Source: Dicyema japonicum (Eukaryota; Dicyemida; Rhombozoa; Dicyemidae). From it: a DNA stretch of 64,000 nucleotides. The position numbers and the translations under genes are program-made. Within the stretch, counting starts at the first letter, position 1; the number at the start of each line of letters is the position of its first letter. Shown piece by piece: positions 33,736 through 44,830 of this stretch. Where the stretch lies: positions 1,688,360 through 1,752,359 of the forward strand of contig RDEW01000001.1 of assembly GCA_011109175.1 (NCBI GenBank). Direction: 5' to 3'. Under the pieces are notes generated by a model. It was not told the DNA's origin. It searched no databases and saw only the letters and a program-made list of their open reading frames with translations.

Positions 33736-34300
33736 TCAGGTTGTTTTGTGAATTCATCTTCAATATTAGGAAAATGGGTAAAATTTTATTTTGGATTTGA
33801 GATATCCACAATTCTAACTTCATTTTGAAAGAACTTATTAAGCTGATCATATCGAGAATATATTTATTGTTTCCCTGTAATTCCAAATTTAGTTCATTCA
33901 GGTTTGTGGTAATATCAGTTGAAAATGCCAAAAGCCAATCAGAATTAACAAGAAAATGCTAATCCTTATTGTTTTCTGCAAAGGTAGATCGCCTTAGTTT
34001 GCATCGACTTGTTCTAGAAAAGTCCAAATAATCTTTTTTGTAGGGCCTTAGCACTGATAAAATTAATATTTCAACGGTTGTCTGCATAACATAGTTAAAT
34101 CTAACATTTTCCAACAAAATGCATGTTGGTGAACGTCTTCCCGACAAAATGCAAGAAATCCATTTTGAATACAATCACTCCAGGCAAGCCATCTGTTGTT
34201 ATGGATACATGTTTCTTCATTAACGGTAGATGGGTGTCTTGTTTCCCTTGATGACTTAATCAATAGGTTTTACTCCAATCGAAAGGAGTGAGGACTCAGC
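33735..34300 (-). mobile_element. hAT transposase, N-terminal/middle part
   Basis: The minus strand reads AFSTDITTNLNELNLELQGN and FKMKLELWISQI, the conserved middle of GTF2IRD2/ZBED5-like hAT transposases. Further upstream, broken frames carry YMVHNNRWLAWSDCIQ-like pieces. It belongs with 32002-32670. The 5' terminal repeat was not found. Confidence 0.65.
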
Positions 34301-34837
34301 TTTGTATCTGAAAAGAGGATAGTGAATGATTCAAATGACCTAGCAACAACCCCTAGAAGAGGTTAAGAGTACTGTTATATAATGCTGCTAAACGCATCAC
34401 CCGATGCAGATGAAGAGTAGTCTAAAGGGAAGAAATGTAAATGGCTCCTCATCGGTTCAGTGCGCTGTCGAGAGAACAGACTTATGCCGTATCTAAATCA
34501 CCGTTATCTTCTTAGAAAAAATTACTTCCACTTCAACTCAGTTGTCTCTTAGTTCCGGTCAGTCGCCATGTCCTCACCATACAGAGTTGTCAGTTTCAAA
34601 GGCGTTTAGATGCACAATTCTTAGATAATAAATTAACACCAGCTTAGCTAACATTCAGAAGACCTCCATTAGGAAGGATGTCGCCCCCAGAAATCATGAC
34701 TTCTAGTCCTGGTGGTCCAAGAAAAGTAAGAAGATGACGAACTTTTGTTCACACAGAGTAGGGCGATTCCATATTGTAAACGTCTGAGTTCCACTCGGAG
34801 TTTGGAGCATTGATTCTGAGGTTTTGATCTCAGGAGT
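34301..34837. other. No gene seen
   Basis: Only scattered short open frames occur, with no recognised motif; it is probably decayed repeat. Confidence 0.4.
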
Positions 34838-35278
34838 CTAATCGAAAGAGGTTTTATTCGATTTCCCCTGCTGTAATAAGGCGTATCTCTTCCAAGTATC
34901 GGCCATTTTGAAACCCCCTTTATAGAAAAAAGAGTGATCCTTTTTGGACGGGTATTTCCTGAGTTGGTGGTTTTCGGATAGGAAGGTTGAAATTATTTTA
35001 ATAGGAGAACAGCGGCTTAAGTAGGACGCAGCAAATCCCGGTCGCTCCCATGGAGCGGTCAGTCTTGGCTTTGTAGATGAACATTGTACTATTTCAGGAC
35101 ATTCAGAAAAGTGATTTTCTGTCAACTCGAAGAGATCACAAAAAGAACAAAAAACATTGTTTACATCATCCAGTTTACATACGTAGGTCGGTAGAGAGGG
35201 GGTGGTGCCACATCGTAGATGAATCCAAGTATCCAGTTGGTCGCTGTCCTTAAAGAATTGATTCACTATTAAATTCAA
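34838..35278 (-). mobile_element. LINE RT C-terminal region with CxxC...H...C knuckle
   Basis: A 146-residue minus-strand frame contains LDTWIHLRCGTTPSLPTYVC, CSFCDLFELTENHFSECP and LTAPWERPGFAASYLSRCSP. The CxxC-x8-H-x4-C pattern is the zinc knuckle seen after RT in jockey/CR1-type LINEs. The PWERP..AA.Y block recurs at 61.02 and 62.17 kb, tying all three to one family. Confidence 0.75.
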
Positions 35279-35361
35279 ATTTAACTAAAAAATATTTGAA
35301 TTATGAAATTTCAGTTTAAAAAAGTTTTAATTTTTAAATTTAAAAATCTTATATTTTGCAG

Positions 35362-36292
35362 ATGAAATCCTCTTTGCTTGACATTTCCAAGCGAATTAAG
35401 CTGAACGACGGGAATCAAATTCCAATTTTTGGTCTCGGGACGTACAAGGCTTCAGATTCTCTTGTGGCTAATGTGGTAGCCAATGCTATAAAAATGGGAT
35501 ACCGACTAATTGACACTGCAGAGTTTTATAAGTTTTATTTTATTATCACAAAGTAACGAGGAGGGGGTTGGGAAAGGAATCATAGAATCAGGAGTAACAC
35601 GTGACAAATTGTTTGTGGTTACTAAACTGTGGGAAAAGGGCGGAACCGCTTGTAGGCAACATTTTCTTGAAAGTCTCAAAAAGTCTTGATTTCATAATAA
35701 TTCAGATTAAAACTTGACTACATAGACTTGTATCTAATCCACCATCCCTTTGGGGGACAAATTGTGGAGACATATTCAACAATGCTGGAACTCAGAGATC
35801 AGGGGTTGATTCGGTCTGTGGGCGTCTCCAACTTTGGAGTCCACCACTTAGAAAACATGAAGGCCGCTAATTTGCCGATTCCCGCGGTTAACCAGATCGA
35901 ACTCCACCCATGGCTGCAGCAACGAGAACTTGTGGATTACTGTTTGGTTAAGGGGATCCTTCCAATGGGGTATTGTCCACTGGCCAGGGCTGGTAGAATG
36001 AAGGAAAGACCTCTGATTGAGATCTCCTCGAAGTTGGTTTATGGTTTACTTGAGGTACGAGAGAACTCCGGCTCAGATTTTGATCAGATGGAGTCTTCAA
36101 TCTGGATTTGTGACTATTCCAAAGTCGGTGGATATCGGCAGGATCAAAGAGAATAGCATTGTGTTTGACTTTGATCTTGCCGACGAGGATATGAAGATTT
36201 TGGTTTTTAGTAATTTTGAGTTTGACTAGAATTCCTTCTATCAAAGTCAGTGTACCGTTTGGAATCCTATTAATGAACCTTGGGTCGGTTGA
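35362..36292 (+). CDS. Aldo-keto reductase
   Basis: This is an NADPH-dependent aldehyde/ketone reductase of the AKR (beta/alpha)8 family. Exons 35362-35531, 35554-35682, 35706-36032, 36055-36219 and 36247-36292 join to 837 nt (278 aa), an exact multiple of three. Introns are 22, 23, 22 and 27 nt. The catalytic tetrad is present: Asp51 and Tyr56 in LIDTAEFY, Lys81 in VVTKLW, His112 in IHHP. Also seen are [27 protein letters not shown], and the coenzyme segment [18 protein letters not shown]. The end ..[10 protein letters not shown]-stop resembles the usual YPFNEP tail. The first ATG directly follows TTTTGCAG, a possible splice acceptor (5'-UTR intron or trans-splice site). At 278 aa it is 35-50 residues shorter than typical AKRs. 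Confidence 0.95.
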
Positions 36293-36339
36293 TTTTTTGG
36301 TCTTTATTTTATTTTTTGAATTTTATTAATGTCACGTGC

Positions 36340-36610
36340 TTTAACTCTAGCTTAATGGTTGGGATGCCTTACTATTGGTACTGGGTTCGATTCCCACTGG
36401 CTATTTAGTGGAGGTTTCTCTCCCTTTCCTCTGTTCCTTATTTTATTCCGTTCTATTAGAATAACACCACGTGATCCACCTGTCTCAGGTGGAAAATGGC
36501 GTGAAAAAAATATCATTTGCTCTTCCCCACTCAATTGGGGGGTTCCCACAACTGAAAGGTCTGAATGTATTCATCGATTTTGGTTGATTCTGGATGAAGT
36601 TCTCTAGGTT
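36340..36610 (+). mobile_element. tRNA-headed SINE
   Basis: A Pol III-type head has an A box TAGCTTAATGGTTGGG and a B box GGGTTCGATTCCC in tRNA spacing but cannot fold into an intact tRNA. It is followed by GTGATCCACCTGTCTCAGGTGG (the segment CCACCTGTCTCAGGTGG is a perfect 7-bp hairpin) and a body, CATTTGCTCT.CCCCACTC..GGGG.TT.CCACAACTG, that is shared with 57170-57260. Confidence 0.65.
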
Positions 36611-37227
36611 AATCTGGTGATGTAGTTCTCATATGCTTTCATCTCCTAATGAGGGATGTCCCTCTATAATGAGTGGATGAATTGATTGACTCTGGAGACA
36701 TGGGATACATGAAAGTTATCAACAAGTGTTCTATGTCCCCTGTTTGAATTCTACCTTGTCTAAAATTTGGGAGACTCGGACAGTGGTCGTCTACCTTGAG
36801 GAAGAATATAATTACGAATTCTTCGCCATTCTTAGTAATAAATACGAAAATAGAGACCAGATTCTCGACAATTTATGGGACTTTAGATATTAAAATATAA
36901 CAGGGTCATCGGTAAGCTGGTCACGTGGATTTCTTGGAGAAGGTCTAATAATTAAGGATTTATCCCCTTCGACGTAATCATTTTCTTAAAACTGCAAGAT
37001 TGGAATTACAAACTAAAGAAAATTTGGGGAGACAAAATTTTAGGTTCCAAGTCTCTCCCGTCCAGTCCAAACAAGAATCTTGACGCTGAGGAAAAGACCT
37101 TGTTAAAGTCGGACAACTATGATTTTTGAGGAGTGCACGTGCAAGATTATATATTGTTTCTATAAAAAATTGTTTATTTTTAATTTTTTTAAATTTAATT
37201 TGTTCACGTTGTTTTTGTTGGGTCGCC
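36611..37227. other. Spacer, mostly unrecognised
   Basis: A short plus-strand stretch near 36760-36890 reads as an ordinary-composition peptide (VVVYLEEEYNYEFFAILSNK) and then stops. It may be an exon of an unrecognised gene or old repeat. CACGTG occurs at 36922 and at 37136, the latter 92 bp before the TIMM8 start. Confidence 0.3.
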
Positions 37228-37479
37228 ATGACTGATAAAGAGTTGCAGAGTTTTATGGAATCAGAAGTATCTAAGCAGCAATCCTTCGCGGTGGTAACTG
37301 AACTGACTTCCAAGTGCTGGGAATTGTGTGTTGGTAAGCCTGGAAATTACATGGACAAATCAACAGAAAAATGCTTATCAAACTGCGTAAATAGTTTCAT
37401 AGAAGCGTCTCAGTATCTGATAGAATGTCTCCAATCCAAAGAGGCCAACTCATATGATGAGGTCAGGACTATTATCTAA
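37228..37479 (+). CDS. TIMM8: Small Tim chaperone, TIMM8-like
   Basis: Small Tims are intermembrane-space chaperones that escort carrier proteins to the mitochondrial inner membrane; TIMM8 pairs with TIMM13. The 83-residue intronless frame has the twin CX3C motif (CWELC...CLSNC) with 17 residues between. It also has the TIMM8 features ELTSKCWELCVGKPG before the second pair and NCVNSFIEASQYLIECLQ after it. Length and motif spacing are typical. There is no targeting signal, as expected. ATG at 37228 is preceded by an AT-rich tract and GTCGCC. Confidence 0.92.
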   Translation: MTDKELQSFMESEVSKQQSFAVVTELTSKCWELCVGKPGNYMDKSTEKCLSNCVNSFIEASQYLIECLQSKEANSYDEVRTII

Positions 37480-38250
37480 TTTGTTTAATAAAGATTTCTC
37501 TTATGTCCTAGGTTTGTATATTCTCCTCCCAAAAGTGTAAGAGTTGAGCCTTCTATGACATATTAGTAGCAATCTCACTATAATCCTACACGTGGACACA
37601 TATTGTCCAGTACCTCCTATTCGGTTGGGAGATTGAAACAAGGAAAGTTTGTGAACCCGACGCTTTTTGGATAAAAAGTACGTTTTTCAGTTGTTTCCTG
37701 AATCGGTACAATCGCATGAAGAGGAAGATGAGGTCTTCACTTGTTTTTAATAACGCTGGATACAACTTAAACAGGGTCTATCTATAGTTCCCCTGTCGGA
37801 GTGGGAGGCATCCTTTCCAAGCACCCCTACATATCCGCTATTATGTGAACCCTCGACTAGTGAAGAGATATCCTTTTTGAATGCCGCCCAAACCTTGGGC
37901 GTTTACTGAGGCTGGTGTACCACGTGCCGTTCGTTCTCACTTTAAATGAAGCACCGTAGCAAGTACTGGAGCTACTTCACCAGTGTGAACAAAGAAGACT
38001 TATAATTGTCGTTAAAATAGCCCGACTGATCTACAACTGCAAGGAACACGGCCAAATTAACTTAACACCTTAGTCCCATTAAGCTTACTAAAAACGAACT
38101 ACGGTTTTCCGTAAAACCACCTTAATAAGGTCAAAAATAAAATAATTAAAAAAAGTAGTTTATTTAAATTGCATTCAGAAAATAAACCAGTAATGATGCT
38201 GCAAGTAATCTCCCAACCATAGCCAGTTACTCTCTTATTATCAAACAAAA
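37480..38250. other. LINE-derived spacer
   Basis: The segment 37770-37920 (GGGTCTATCTATAGT...CATCCTTTCCAAGCACC...ATATCCGC.ATT.TGTGAACCC) aligns with 52570-52720, so it is a shared retroelement part. The rest is unrecognised. Confidence 0.45.
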
Positions 38251-39221
38251 TCAATCGTCACATACTGACAAATAATCCTCAATAAGGACATTAGGACAGC
38301 AAAGAATATCATCCACAAACGAATATACCCTCTTCCCCTTCATATCCTCCTCTTCCATCAAAGGGATTTTCCTCCCCATAGTCCTCAGAATATTCTTAAT
38401 AAGCCCACATCTATCTGAAGCCACTCTCCCCATCTCCAAAGAGTTCTTCATGCAAAAATCACCAATAGACATTGTAGAACCGGTCTCCACTACATAGGAA
38501 ATGTACAAGGAAGCAGAGCACGTGGCCGAGTGATTCGATCTTGAGTTCTCAGAAAAGACCTGGTAGAAGAGACTACATAGCTTCCTGGCACGTGACACGA
38601 CCGATTCACTGAATTTTGAGGCAGCCATGGAGATGAGGCTATCCCCTTTGTTCTCTCAGGCTCTCTCGGAATCTTTAAATCAATAATACTCCCAGCCAGG
38701 TGAACCACGAAAGCAAGAGGCCGTTTCCATGACGATAGGCCGATGGCTAAGAAAAGCTAGGGATTATTGATCCACGAACCTGTGAATATGGCAGAGTGTA
38801 TCCAAAATTTGTGAGGAAACTGATTCTGAAGGAATATACGGCGACAGCCTGCTTGATTGGGGCTTTACAGTTTGGCAATCTGGCTGAAGAGTCATAAATT
38901 TTGTCCATGATAGCACGTGCAGGTCTAAGCACTTGTTCCGAGACCTTAAATTTTCTTCCTAGTTTTTCTAGGCAATCCAATGAAATGTTCCTGTCTATTG
39001 ATAAAGTACAAATCAGAACATGTTGGGAGAGAAGGCCTGTTCACTTTAGAGCGTCTTTCAAAAAGGTTTTGGTTGTTGGTAGCGAAGGTTTTATATCCAG
39101 ATTGAAAATATGTTGAATCATAAACAACACTATTTAGCACAGTCCCACAATTTGAACATATTTCCCCACTAATCAATGATTCAGCTGTTCCTGCCTCGCC
39201 GCAGTCAGGACACACATCCAT
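38251..39221 (-). CDS. TFIIB-family transcription factor (TFIIB or BRF2-like)
   Basis: The zinc ribbon is at the N-terminus (CPDC...CSNC in the first 30 residues). A first cyclin-like repeat follows (LGRKFKVSEQVL, PIKQAVAVYSFRISF, YSQLFLAIGLSSWKRPLAF) and then a second (FSESVVSRARKLCSLFYQVF, CSASLYISYVVETGSTMSIG). These factors recruit RNA polymerase II (TFIIB) or III (BRF1/2). The short length (about 307 aa, no long BRF1 tail) and strong divergence favour BRF2 or a diverged TFIIB. Introns (plus coordinates): 38995-39019 (25 nt) and 38757-38779 (23 nt). A third frame change near 38635-38650 falls at a GGGG run; one additional base would restore the frame and make the length a multiple of three. 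I cannot tell an assembly error from a real break. Confidence 0.8.
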
Positions 39222-39339
39222 CAAAAGTCAAATAATTTTTAATTTAATTATTTGAATTTATAAATTAAAATATCCTTTTGATACAACTGAATTAATAAAA
39301 TAAAAACTGTATGCTTTCCATTCTCAAAAAAATAATTTT

Positions 39340-40460
39340 TCACATGGCTGTGACCAGACTAAATAACTCAAAGCTCCAGGCCCAGATAATGTTAATGCAG
39401 AGCTCATAAAATACGCTCCTGAAGAGTTTCAAAAACTCATTACTCACATTCTGAACAAAACTTTTGAGGAACACTCCAGAATTAACATCGGAATCGGAAA
39501 ATTAATCCCCTTACATAAAACGGGGAAGGAAAAAGGAAAGCTAAACAGCTTAAGACCATCATACTACTCAAATCACTGCGCCAAATCTTATCGCTAATCG
39601 CTCTAGAAAGAAAAAAGCCCCACTACGTGGATATATCGGAGCTAGCCAAAGTGGATTTGTCTCTGGAAGATCAACTTCCGATGCCGTTTGGAGCCACAAA
39701 TTGATGTGTGCATCATGCCAAAAATATAAAGAAGAGTACCACATAGTGGGAATCCACCTATCTAAGGCATTTGACTCAATCAGCAGAGTCAAGATGATAC
39801 AAATATTAACACCACTACTCGAGGAAGATTGCATCAGAATAATTCGTTATACTCTCTTCCACTCAACTATTTATCCAGTTCGGAAATCAGAAATCTAAAG
39901 TATTCGGAACAAACAAGGGCACCCCCAAGGAGACGCCCTATCCTCGGTCTTATTCATCGCATATCTGGAAGCAATCCTACGAGAAACCAGGAATAATATC
40001 CCCAGACATATAACGGAAGTCATCTTCGCAGATGACATAGATCTCACAGCAACAGACCACCAATTAGAAGGTATTATCGACAAATTGGCCAAATCACTAG
40101 CAGCTTTCGCTCTTAAAAAACTAAACTACGTATGGCTACGAGGTAAACAAATTTCTGCCTCTTTAAAAATCAAATTATACAATATGTTCGTAAACCGGTT
40201 TTACTGTACAACTCTTCTACCTGGGCACTCACAATGCATGAAATGGAAAGTCTGATCTCCTAATGCAGCTCAGATACATAAGAATTTCTTGGTCAAAGCA
40301 CATCTCAAACAAACACCTCTATTCCCATTACGATGTCCACCCATTGGACGGAGAAATAAGAAGCAACAGATGGGGCTTATTTGGTCACATCTTAAGAATG
40401 GACAGGAATACTCCCGCTAATCTCGCGATTGAACACCAAGCGAGATAACTTTACTGACGT
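39340..40460 (+). mobile_element. Group 2 LINE (GHxLRM family), full RT but interrupted
   Basis: In broken plus-strand frames one reads KAPGPDNVNAELIKYAPEEF, INIGIGKLIPLHKTGKEKGK, a KAFDS block, GTPQGDALSSVLFIAYLEAI, VIFADDIDLTA (catalytic FADD) and finally RSNRWGLFGHILRMDRNTPA. The order and the terminal GHxLRM motif are those of RTE/CR1-like LINEs. Multiple stops mean it is dead. The other copy is at 62340-62700. Confidence 0.8.
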
Positions 40461-42257
40461 TGTTTTGAGGTGTGCTTATTAATAATAATGGTTTCACTTA
40501 CACTCTTTACAAGGATTTTGGTAAAATCCTTACTATTGTTCCTTTTCACAGTAGGTTGCACAAGAAGACTCGCAAAGAACGCTGTTTGTATGTAAGCTTA
40601 GATATTTCTGCCTACTTCTAACTGTCTCATGTGCCTCCTCTTGAACATTGCAACGATGTCACCTGTGTCATTCATAAGAGGCGTCATGTCGTCTGCCTGT
40701 TTAAAGATATGCTTAGTGATTTCTCTCTTTCCTACAAATTGGATAGGTACCCACGATGACAGATGTGGATAGACGTGATGCCTCAAAGAATGCGTCTCTC
40801 TGATCATGGATACTAGGATCACTTATTTAGTTGAGGATTCTCTTTCTTTCTCTTTAACCCGGAGATCCTGGGATAACGTGGACTAATGCATTATCCCAAC
40901 TGGATTCTGATTCCGCTGTTATGAGCCCGTAAATAAGCTAAATAAGCAAAAATTTACGAATTGTTGAATGACGGTTGCCAAGCAACGAGGTCTTTGCAGT
41001 TTTTTTTGTTTCATTTAAGTCCTTTGTACTTCTCAGTGGCGAAATAAGAAAATACATTTTACAAATTTGGATCGATTAGGTCCCACTCGGTTTACCCTTG
41101 AACCCCTAGAAAGGTAACGTGTGGATAAACTTGATCTCCGACATCAGTGATGAGTAGGGAACACAAAATAGAATAATCCGAACAAGGTCGATCTATCATG
41201 GTAGGTCACAGTGATTATTATTGAACTCGTCACTTATTCTAGTAAACACGTGGTCTAACATCTGTTAATACCTATCCACTAACAAGATATGAGCATTTAA
41301 GATTCTGTGGCCTGCCGAGCCACGTGTAACTTCTTTATTTTCCCACGTTTTTTGACTTGTCGAGGTCATCTCTGTCCACTGAGTCGTCTCCCAACTCTTC
41401 GGAAGTTTTCGTCCAGGAGAATCAGGATTCTTTGAAGTCAGGGGATAAGGGCTATCGGATATGAGGTAGTCCTTATAGCCACGTTCTCTGTGACCCCAAT
41501 TTTATTCTGAGTATAGACACAATCTATTTTTAAGATTAAAATATTGATTTTTAAAACAGGAAGCAATTGCTACTAAGGAAATAACATTGAGGAACTCCCA
41601 ACTTGAATTCGATATTCAAAAATATTATTACTGTATATTTACTTACCCCTAGAATGATTGGGAGTCCAACTGCTTGCACAAGATCTTCAGATACGGGAGA
41701 TTCATACATTAGTTATTAAGTAATTCTGCTTACAGCAGGTAGCCTAAGACATTGTATAATAATCGCCAGACATCCCCACAGTCTCCCAGAATGACTAGGA
41801 ATACAGTAATTATTCCAATAATCTAATCGGCTATCATGACGGGGGACTATTCGTCATACTAGCATCAGGGAGAACACATAAATTATTATTGAAAGCCCAA
41901 GACCAGGAAAGAAAGATTAAACCAACTAATTATGCGATCCCAGCCTCCAATAGCTCCCGAACTCTCCTTGAGAATTCCGCCAGCTATCCAACCGCTTTTC
42001 GGAAGTGCCTTTTGTTTTGTCTGCAGAGGATGAAAACACATTAAAAGTTATATTAACCAGTCAGCAGTATTTTTTTACACAGAAGAGCTTAAAAATAGCA
42101 ATTTCCTGATTAATTGTAATTTCGTATAAAATCGATGTAATATATTAAGTCGGTGCCGTACATGCAATCATTACGTTGTCGTTGGTTGCGCTAACTAGCT
42201 GTAGTTTCTGGTGGGGGTTTTAATATTTAATTTTTATAGGAAAATAATTATTATTAA
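40461..42257. other. Retroelement fragments, no host gene
   Basis: At 41880-41960 the minus strand shows a group 1 tail (..ELLEAGIA-stop, AATTAGTTGG, TCTTTCTTTCC, AATAATAA). GTGATTATTATT near 41210 resembles a tail junction. CACGTG occurs at 41247 and 41321. Nothing else is recognised. Confidence 0.5.
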
Positions 42258-43354
42258 ATGAATAATTTTAAAGTTATTAAACCATACGGATCTGAGTGTA
42301 CTGGCAGGTGCTGTGATTGCTCAGTCTTAGTTTAATGGATTCTGTCCAATGCGTCGATGTTAAGCAGAATGAACTTGAGAGGAAACTACAGGTGGAGGAA
42401 TCAAAGCTTCTCCTGATGAAACAAGTCCGTCAACACCAGCGAACCCATTCCTTCAAGGTATCCCGTCAAATAACTTTGAGAAACCCAAGTTTAAGCTCAC
42501 TAAGACTCCAATGTCCCCAAAACTCAAAAGATCAAGGAAATCACTACCAAGAAGACGAAAAGCGATCACTCCAAGCATTCCTTGAAGTATCACGAGGGGA
42601 AGAATAGCGGAATAATTTACGACGAAGCCACTTTTCAGGAAAAGAAGGAACTAACTGGAAAAATCAACGATCAACTCTACAAATTGCCAAAGCTGGTGAT
42701 TCCGGATGTCAATGGAATCAGTTTTCTTCCTACCCTGGACGGCAACGACTACCTCGAATCCCTGGCCATAGCTCACATCAAGCAAGTCCTGACCAAACAC
42801 AAGCCTCCCAACGTTAAACCCTTATTCCCTCGCAATTCTCCCTTGAAGGAGTGCCCCACTTGCCCCAAATGTGGTATGACCCGTGTGAAAGGCTGGAAGA
42901 TGTGGAAGGACCTCAAATTGTGCATAAAATGTTATGTGATCAGTACTAAGGAGACCTCCAAGCTTAATTATAACTCGAATCTTGTCCCCAAACTGACGAA
43001 ATATCTATTTTGGAGACCAAACTGAACTCTGTTGATAAACCACTTCCTCAACTCCCTAAGGCTGAAGAAGTCCCTCCTAAAGCGGCCCCACCGTCCACCC
43101 AACCCGCTATTCCCATAGACTTTGACAAGGCAATGCAGCAATACTTTTCCATAATGAATGACCCGATCTTCATCCAGAATTTCATGGCCAACTATTTTGG
43201 GGCGAATGCTATGAATATGCCGGGTTTTCAGTACCCTCCAATGGGGAACTCTGCTCCTCCGCAGCTGACCCCACAGCAGTCACTGATAGCCAATCAAAGT
43301 CACTTTGAATTCATTCAGAAGATGTTCAGTCAAATTAAACCCAATGGGACTTGA
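42258..43354 (+). CDS. GATAD2: p66/GATAD2-like NuRD subunit
   Basis: p66 links MBD2/3 to CHD4 in the NuRD repressor complex. Near the start there is a short coiled coil (ELERKLQVEESKLLLMKQ) resembling the MBD-binding helix of p66. The middle (LTGKINDQLYKLPKLVIPDV, ..YLESLAIAHIKQVL) and a GATA-like zinc finger CxxCG...GWKMWKDLKLCIKC follow in p66 order. The C-terminus is Pro/Gln-rich. Exons: 42258-42307, 42331-42457, 42481-42983, 43016-43354; introns 23, 23 and 32 nt. The model is one base short: a frame change near 42515 sits in a CCCCAAAA run. The second intron begins GTATCC, like a U12-type donor. The family call rests on motif order. Confidence 0.6.
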
Positions 43355-44220
43355 GTTACTCGCAATTAACTTGTAAAACGTTGTGTAACTTTATATTTAA
43401 GTATTCTTTCTTTTTAAGATAGTTTATTTGTACCCCCACTTTTAATGGTAGACGATGTAACTTTTTTGTGTGTTTGAGGTCTTGGGGTTACTGTTTGACT
43501 GTCCAGTGAAGTTTAGGATGTGGTTTTGTAGGTGCTAATTCTCTGCGAGGACCTTATGACTGGTTGATGCATGAAGTCTTCCTGCATCCACCATTAAGAA
43601 TTTTTGATTCGGGGGTTGTTAAGGAATCTATTCAGAAGCTCGTAGATGGGGGTTGTTCGGATATTGTGGTTAACTTGTCGGTTTCATAGGAATTACTGCG
43701 GGTAAATGTTTGAGATTTCTTTGACTCTGTCTCCCATGTATTTTGGGAGTTGTTTCACGAGTTTTAATTCTTATAAAACGTAAACTTGATTCGTTGGGTG
43801 GTAGATACGATTCTGCATAGCTGAGGTTCCTCCGTTTCGCAGTGATGACTATGGAGAACTCACTAGTTGTTTCCCGTAACCTGAGGATCCATTTGTGACT
43901 ACTCCCAGTATAAAATTCGTATGATCATAATAATCAAGGCTAACAAGGATTGATTTGATTTTCTATCAATCATGACTAATATTCCTCTTGTGACGTTTAA
44001 CCAGCTATTCCAGGCCATTCCGGAGTGCTTCGAGGCTCATTATGTCAATTTCCCTATTTCATTTTCCAGCGGTGGGTGAGGTGAGTCGTAATTGTCAATG
44101 AAGATTTTGAAATTTTTTAATCGCCTCGTTTGCACAAGACCTTAATTAAAATGACTAATCGATTACTATTGACTGTTACAGCTTAATTTTTTATTCGATA
44201 ACTTGAAATTTGTATGATGG
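43355..44220. other. No gene supported
   Basis: A short ATG frame at 43972 (MTNIPLVTFNQLFQAIPECF..) stops after about 38 codons and could be a first exon. Nothing can be attached to it. Confidence 0.3.
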
Positions 44221-44830
44221 TGGATGTAGGGGTGTTTTATATATCTTTGTCTGGGCCACCGGGACTCGACGTGAAAGCGAAGATCTCTGGAGAGAGGAGC
44301 GACCTGAATTGGCAGCGCTTCCTAATGGTCACCAGGTTCCTACGTGTAAAGAAGCTGGAGTTGACAATTTAAGTTGAGACTGCATCTCTGATCCACAAGC
44401 TGTACAGGAACATCTTCGCATACTCAAACATCAGCTTTATCGATTCTGTAGCTGGAAGTGACTTTCTCATTCCAAAACATATAGTGGGTTCTTGTCGATG
44501 GGGGAAGCATTTTAATCAACTCTACTAGGTTCCCATTGACCATATTTGTGGCGTTGAAATTTCCAAAACTATTGTTTGCACCAAAATTGTTCGCTTCAGA
44601 AAACCATATGGTGGGATCCTGCTGATTGCTGTTGGATTCGTATTCAGACGTCTATCGTCGAGAATTGTTGCCAAAGCAGTCTTTGACGTCCCAAGTCCTG
44701 AGCTGAACCCAATTCAGATAGTGGCTGGGACTCCGCGCGAGGCCGTTACTAATTTGCCCCGTGAGCCAGTCCACCTGACGCTTAGGGCGTAATCTTGGTT
44801 GGGATTCCCCACACATTTAATAGCATTCTT
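44221..44830 (+). mobile_element. Group 3 retroelement, RT start (GGI..IAVG)
   Basis: The plus strand reads RFRKPYGGILLIAVGFVFRR, followed by LSSRIVAKAVFDVPSPELN and a GTPRGA-like block, corresponding to the KPDGGIRPIAVGE..RRL..K start of this RT group. This is the only copy in the window that preserves the RT N-terminal side; the other copies hold the C-terminal side. Frameshifts occur upstream and downstream. Confidence 0.65.

Noticed and set aside
36350-36420. Possible functional tRNA gene
   Set aside because: A and B boxes are good, but the acceptor stem does not pair and the anticodon stem is poor.
36352-36607. Open frames on both strands over 36.35-36.61 kb
   Set aside because: They lie in a repeat shared with 57.1 kb and start in a tRNA-like head; it is a SINE, not a protein gene.
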